Shown here: in pieces, positions 60,111 through 64,000 of the stretch
Layout of the letters: every line of letters starts with the position of its first letter
How positions within the stretch are numbered: position 1 is the stretch's first letter
Assembly (NCBI GenBank): GCA_026686845.1
Contig: JAIVEN010000007.1
Span: 34,221,001-34,285,000 of the forward strand
Source of the DNA: Adenanthera pavonina
Lineage: Eukaryota > Streptophyta > Magnoliopsida > Fabales > Fabaceae
DNA length: 64,000 bases
Direction of reading: 5' to 3'
Made by a program: the position numbers and the translations under genes
Notes under the pieces: model-generated
Told to the model about the DNA's origin: nothing
The model's database searches: none
The model's input: only the letters and a program-made list of their open reading frames with translations

Positions 60111-60211
60111 AGGGTTTTGTTTTTGTTTTCTTCATTTTTGATCTTTGCTGTGTCTTCCCTTTGGAGTCACTTGACTCCCTTATGTCAACCAAAAAATATA
60201 TATATATGCAT

Positions 60212-61169
60212 TGTTCTGCAGTTTTCACATGGAAAAAGCATAATTAGTTTATGGGTAGAATCTTTATTGCGGTGGGAAAAGCACAATTTTATGGCCTCAA
60301 TCTTAATATCATATCAAAATAATTGGCCAAAACATAACACACACAAAGTCGAAACTCTCTTTATAAAAAGAACCATACTTTGAAAAGGCTGACAAGATAA
60401 GTATTTAAAAAGCACACCATGATTCTGCCAATTAGCCATGCCTTAGCAGCTTAGCCACAGGTATAGCTCCTCTCAATGCATGCAAATATTTAAAAATGTT
60501 TGAAATGATATTGATTCTTCAGTTTTGAAATCACTTCACTATAGAACTACATACCATTTATGCATAAAGAACTTAATCCTAGTAAAGGTAATCATAAAAA
60601 TTTGCTTAATCACCATACACAACATAAATTAAATTAAAAAAAAAGGCATTGAACTTATTTAAAACAAAAGTCGTGATGGTATATAATGCAATTGACAACC
60701 AAATGCCTCTTGGTTCCATCCCCATAACAATAAAAACCATTTTTTGGATTCATTTTTAAGTTCCAGCTACAAACATTCCCATGGGAAAATTTTAAATCTC
60801 AACCAAATATCTAATAACCTTTTTAGCACTCCATTCACGAAGAATTCTCTATTGAAAATGCAATGTTATCCTCTCTAACAGCAACCCATTTGTCTTAGGA
60901 AAAAAAATCTCTAACTACAGTTCATTGAATGGTGTGCTGCCCCCCGAGGGGGGTGTTAGCATTACCCTATAAAATAACATTTCACACTGCAGGGTGACAA
61001 TAGTTAGGCATGAGGATTTACAAAATAAAATTACATCCTATATGTTTTTCAATGTTAAAAATGAAATTTCAGCAGCACAGGAAGAGTTTTAAAGGAGGTG
61101 AAATATAACTAAGGAAGAAAGCAAACCTCTTTAATTTAATATGGAAAATAAATAGAGGGACCAATATTT
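60212..61169. other. Non-coding with a G/C hairpin
   Basis: No exon recognised. CCCCCC (60940-60945) and GGGGGG (60948-60953) separated by GA make a compact hairpin that is odd in this AT-rich context. Confidence 0.4.
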
Positions 61170-61304
61170 CTGTCTTATCACAGTCCTAAAAGTATCATAT
61201 CCTTCTTCAAAGGCCGAAGCATGTATCCACACGCAAAGTCTTCTAAAAGAAGCATCATTCATATCATGTCTACTTGCTTCATCACCCATATCATGCTGTC
61301 TAAA
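61170..61304 (-). pseudogene. Coding-like exon, possibly POP1-related
   Basis: The minus strand has an open 45-codon stretch FRQHDMGDEASRHDMNDASF then RRLCVWIHASAFEEGYDTFR. It recalls the segment of plant POP1 (a protein subunit of RNase P/MRP) with a FRRLxxWIHASAFxEG pattern, but this is from memory and only moderately likely. No GT donor directly follows and upstream frames are broken, so it is a fragment. LINE-4 lies just upstream on the same strand. Confidence 0.35.
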
Positions 61305-61539
61305 AGTACTAAGCCATCAAGCTTTAAACTCATATCTTGCTTGAATACTGGTGCAACATAATCCTTGATGCACCAGTATTCCTAAATAAATGCATGCTCC
61401 TTGGTCATAGTCTGAATCTTTTTTTTTTTTTTGTAAAGTGAGATTTCATCATAGAATCAAAATATATCAGTGGAGGCCATTGACAAAACCAGTCTCAGAG
61501 TATGTACAAGAAATCAACTTTACACCACTACAAAAAAAT

Positions 61540-61995
61540 AGACTTTCAGTGAAGACTTTTGGCGGTGACCAAAAAATGTCATCGCTGAAAGTCTGACTTT
61601 CAGCGGCGACTAAAAGAGTCGCCGCTGAAAATACACTTTCAGCGGTGACCAAAAAAAGTCGCCACTGAAAGTCAGTCTTTCAGCGGTGATCAAACGAGTC
61701 GCCACTGAAAGTTCATCTTTCAGCGGCAACTGAAAAAAAGTCGTCGCTGAAAGACGGACTTTCAGTGGCGATTGAGCAAGTTGCCGCTGAAAGTCAGCCT
61801 TTCAGCGGCGATCAAGCGAGTCGCCACTGAAAGTGCATCTTTCAGCAGCGATTGAACAAGTTGCCGCTGAAAGTTCACCTTTCAGCGGCGACTAAAAAAG
61901 GTCGCCGCTAAAAGTCCATTTTTTAGCGGCGATTGAACAAGTGGCCGCCGAAAGTCTTACTTTCGGTGGCGACTTTTTAATGTCGCCGCCAAAGT
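61540..61995. repeat. Left CACTA subterminal array: ~11 palindromes
   Basis: Eleven units of about 40 bases, each a palindrome such as TTTCAGCGGCGACT, spacer AAAAG, AGTCGCCGCTGAAA (61596-61628). Units vary by base changes (cggtgac, cagcgatt, cggcaact) but nearly always keep both arms. Orientation therefore alternates throughout. Confidence 0.93.
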
Positions 61996-63086
61996 TAATT
62001 TTGTGAATTTTTGCTATTTTCATTTTAAAAATTAATAAATAACATATTAAAATAATAATTGTGTTTTATTTATACATTTTTATTATAAGTAATTAGATAT
62101 TTTATATTATCTAGTATCTTTATTTAAAGATAAAGTATTTTACTATTTTTTCATGTAAAATATTCTGGACATTTTGAAAGTACTTTATCTCTACCGGAGA
62201 TTAAAGATTTGAAATGTTGAATATTGAATTCTATCTATATTTATTTTTACTTTTCCTTATCCTAATTAATGAAATATGTTATTCTTATTAGGATAATTTT
62301 TTTTAATTCATAAAGGGATTGATAACTCCAAAAAAAAATTAGGAAGATAAACTAATCCCTAATTATTTAATGTGATCAACCCTATATTTGGAGGAATTCT
62401 TATTAGGTTAATTTAATTTCTAATATTTTTAACATATAAATTAATATTAATATTATTTATTACCAATAATAATTTTGATGAAGTAATAATGTACTAAGGC
62501 AAATATCAATAGTTAGTCCAAGAGAATAATCTGTCATACTATGATTGAGACTCTCAGCCCAAACTCCTATAGGTGTTGGTAGTGTGGATATTTTCTTATA
62601 ATATAAAAGTTTAATAAAATAATATCACGTAGAGAAAGAAGGATTATGAGTTGTTAATATATTTTCCTACAAAAATAAGTAATAATATATAGAAAATAAA
62701 TATTGGCTAATTCTGTTTTTCTCATCCTCTCACTCTTTTTAATTATTTTTTATTATCTGAATTATAATATATTGAATTTATTGCATTTTTTTAAATCATA
62801 TGACAATCAAAATTATAATATTTATTTTAATGATTTTTTAACAATTTTCTATTACATTATATTATATATATATATATATATCAAATAATATAATATATGA
62901 TATATATGATATATTTATATAAATATAAATATATATGTATATAAATAAAATATTTAATGATATTAATAATTGAAAATAAAATATATGTGTATTTTTTAAT
63001 AATAATATTGATTTATAAATATATATGTGTGTATTAGTGTGTAGATAAACAATATATATTTAATATCTCATATAAAGACTGCAGGT

Positions 63087-63165
63087 GCATTTCAGCTCAA
63101 CTGGCAAGAGAGTAAACACAAAGGCATTGCAAGCAAGAGATCATGGGTTCGAACCAAGGCGAACG
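63087..63165 (+). promoter_or_regulatory. tRNA-like Pol III A and B boxes inside CACTA
   Basis: AGCTCAACTGGCAAGAG (63094-63110) resembles a tRNA A-box region (TRGCNNARYNGG) and GGTTCGAACC (63146-63155) matches the B-box core (GGTTCGANNCC). Spacing of about 50 bases between them is right for an internal Pol III promoter. The segment cannot fold as a full tRNA cloverleaf by eye, so it is a tRNA-derived SINE head or a tRNA relic rather than a tRNA gene. Confidence 0.6.
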
Positions 63166-63183
63166 CACATTTGAAACAAATAT

Positions 63184-63352
63184 ATGACGTGGCGGTGGTG
63201 ATATGAGAGGTGACGTGGCGGCCGTCAGGCGGTGGTGACGCGGTGGCCGTCGGCGGCCAGCGGTGGTCCGGTGGCGGCCGTCCGGCGGCGATGGTGATGT
63301 GGCAGTCGTCCGGCGGCGGCCGTCCGGTGGCGATGGTGACGTGGCGGGGTCC
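63184..63352 (+). repeat. GC-rich minisatellite in CACTA interior
   Basis: Imperfect units of about 20-45 bases built on 'gtggcggccgtccggcggcg' and 'atggtgacgtggc' fill this stretch. It is the most GC-rich part of the window, abutting an interior that is mainly A and T. Confidence 0.85.
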
Positions 63353-63379
63353 AGTGGTTGACAGGGTGATGACATGGCC

Positions 63380-63705
63380 AAATGACTTTCAGCGGCGACT
63401 AAATGTTGTCGCCAAATGATAAATTTTCAGCGGCGACTAAATGTTGTCGCCAAATGATAAATTTTCAGCGGCGACTAAATGTTGTCGCCAAATGAGAAAT
63501 ATTTGGCGGTGACAATTTATATTTTCAGCGACAACTTTTTTCGCCACTAAATGTCAACTTTTGGCGGCGACATTTTTATCGTCGCCAAACTTTCGGTAAC
63601 GAGATTTGTGGCGGCGACATGGTGGCGACAAAAATGTCGCCGCTGAAAACTTTTGGCGGCGACATTCCTCCTTTCAGCGGTGACAGAAGTCGCCGCCTAA
63701 AGTCA
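63380..63705. repeat. Right CACTA subterminal array
   Basis: It begins with three near-identical tandem units of 41 bases ('tttcagcggcgactaaatgt' then 'tgtcgccaaatgataaa') at 63387, 63428 and 63469, then diverged and inverted versions up to the terminal repeat. Confidence 0.9.
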
Positions 63706-63727
63706 ACTTTTTTGTAGTGCACCTGGA

Positions 63728-64000
63728 AATTAGATGTTATGCACAATGACGTTAGAGAAAGCTGTGGTCGTCTTCTTTGCTTTCAGTGTATGCCTTCCCA
63801 AGGACTGGACTTTGATGACAGTTCTGACACGGTCCACATCTTCATTCGCAAAGAGACGTCTATTCCTTGTATTCCAAAGTTCCCAGCACATAAGACCAAA
63901 GAGGGTCCGCCACTCATCATCATGCATGGTGTGGATGTTTCCAATGAGCCAATCCTTGAAGGGTTCAAAGAAAAAGCTCGTGGGAGGGTGCTCGTGGAAG
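63728..64000 (-). pseudogene. LINE-4 ORF2 C-terminus (zf-RVT end), partial
   Basis: The minus-strand frame is open from the window edge to a stop near 63730: FHEHPPTSFFFEPFKDWLIG, NIHTMHDDEWRTLFGLMCWE, LWNTRNRRLFANEDVDRVRT. The CWxLWNTRNRR motif is the same as CWRLWNTRNKR at the end of LINE-1 ORF2, typical of the sequence after zf-RVT. No RNase H domain follows. Whether the gene is intact upstream cannot be seen. Confidence 0.85.

Larger units (their letters stand above)
56790..60211 (+). mobile_element. 5'-truncated LINE (LINE-3) with nested hAT element
   Basis: Plus-strand LINE 3' part: a zf-RVT piece (56800-57090), a 2157-base hAT insertion, the rest of zf-RVT, an RNase H domain (59600-60000) and a 3' untranslated end with 'gactcccttatgtcaacc' and an A/TA-rich tail near 60190-60211. 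The RT, endonuclease and ORF1 are missing, as usual for incompletely reverse-transcribed copies. Confidence 0.85.
61526..63719. mobile_element. Non-autonomous CACTA element with CAC duplication
   Basis: The 2194-base element starts CACTACAAAAAA at 61526 and ends with its exact inverse at 63719. It is flanked by a 3-base duplication CAC (61523-61525, 63720-63722). CACTA termini plus a 3-base target are diagnostic. Both subterminal regions are packed with copies of TTTCAGCGGCGAC and its inverse, as for transposase-binding repeats in this superfamily. The interior (62000-63060) is AT-rich; then come a tRNA-like segment and a GC-rich minisatellite. No transposase is encoded. Confidence 0.95.
61419..64000 (-). 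mobile_element. LINE-4 3' part, nested CACTA, runs off window
   Basis: A run of 14 T at 61419-61432 is the poly-A tail of a minus-strand LINE. The 3' untranslated part (61433-61525) is cut by the CACTA element and resumes at 63720. Coding sequence continues past the right edge of the window. It is a different subfamily from LINE-1, judged by the 3' untranslated sequence. Confidence 0.8.

Noticed and set aside
61540..61995. Short alternating repeats considered as CRISPR
   Set aside because: The repeats are CACTA subterminal palindromes, with clear CACTA termini and a CAC duplication.
63087..63165. True tRNA gene
   Set aside because: Only the A- and B-box-like parts match; acceptor and anticodon stems cannot be drawn by eye.

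Overview
The window looks like nuclear DNA of a flowering plant, most likely a eudicot. It is AT-rich, has spliceosomal introns with GT/AG borders, and carries plant-type transposable elements: L1-type LINEs with a DUF4283 ORF1, PIF/Harbinger, hAT, CACTA, Mutator-like, Stowaway-like MITEs, Helitron ends and LTR retrotransposon LTRs. I cannot name the species. I see no bacterial or viral gene organisation.

Nearly everything recognisable is a transposable element or a decayed gene piece. From left to right: a Helitron 3' end with a broken PIF1-like helicase (1-1036); an old Ty3/gypsy-type LTR (about 1224-2719); a broken PIF/Harbinger unit with transposase and Myb/SANT partner (3731-6374) and a small GRF zinc-finger pseudogene (7333-7670); a Stowaway-like MITE beside a 1.1 kb Mutator-like element (11748-13158); two L1-type LINEs back to back on the minus strand (14134-19840 nearly intact, 19860-25540 decayed); a hAT transposase pseudogene (27474-32146) split by a 2.4 kb solo LTR with a 5-bp target duplication; a two-exon scrap of an Xaa-Pro dipeptidase gene (33132-33464); a Helitron-like 3' terminus (36921); three 225-bp tandem repeats and a second PIF/Harbinger unit on the minus strand (37523-40808); a pseudogenised two-exon gene resembling the plant complex I ESSS subunit with a duplicated last exon (47243-50038); a fold-back cluster; an LTR retrotransposon remnant marked by its primer binding site; two more MITEs; a LINE broken by a non-autonomous hAT element (56790-60211); and a LINE broken by a non-autonomous CACTA element (61419-64000, running off the window).

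The genes do not form an operon or pathway. The story is nested insertion, with target-site duplications readable for the solo LTR (GCAAG), the CACTA (CAC), the hAT element (CCCATGTT/CCCACGTT) and tentatively the Mutator-like element. It is also one of decay, where several premature stops fit C-to-T (or opposite-strand G-to-A) changes expected from methylated cytosine. The strongest candidates for a second look are the CACTA element (palindrome arrays, a tRNA-like Pol III promoter pair and a GC-rich minisatellite inside), the solo LTR with about ten hairpin repeats, and the complex I pseudogene with reshuffled intron and exon copies. I found no convincing new biological system. No intact host gene is evident.
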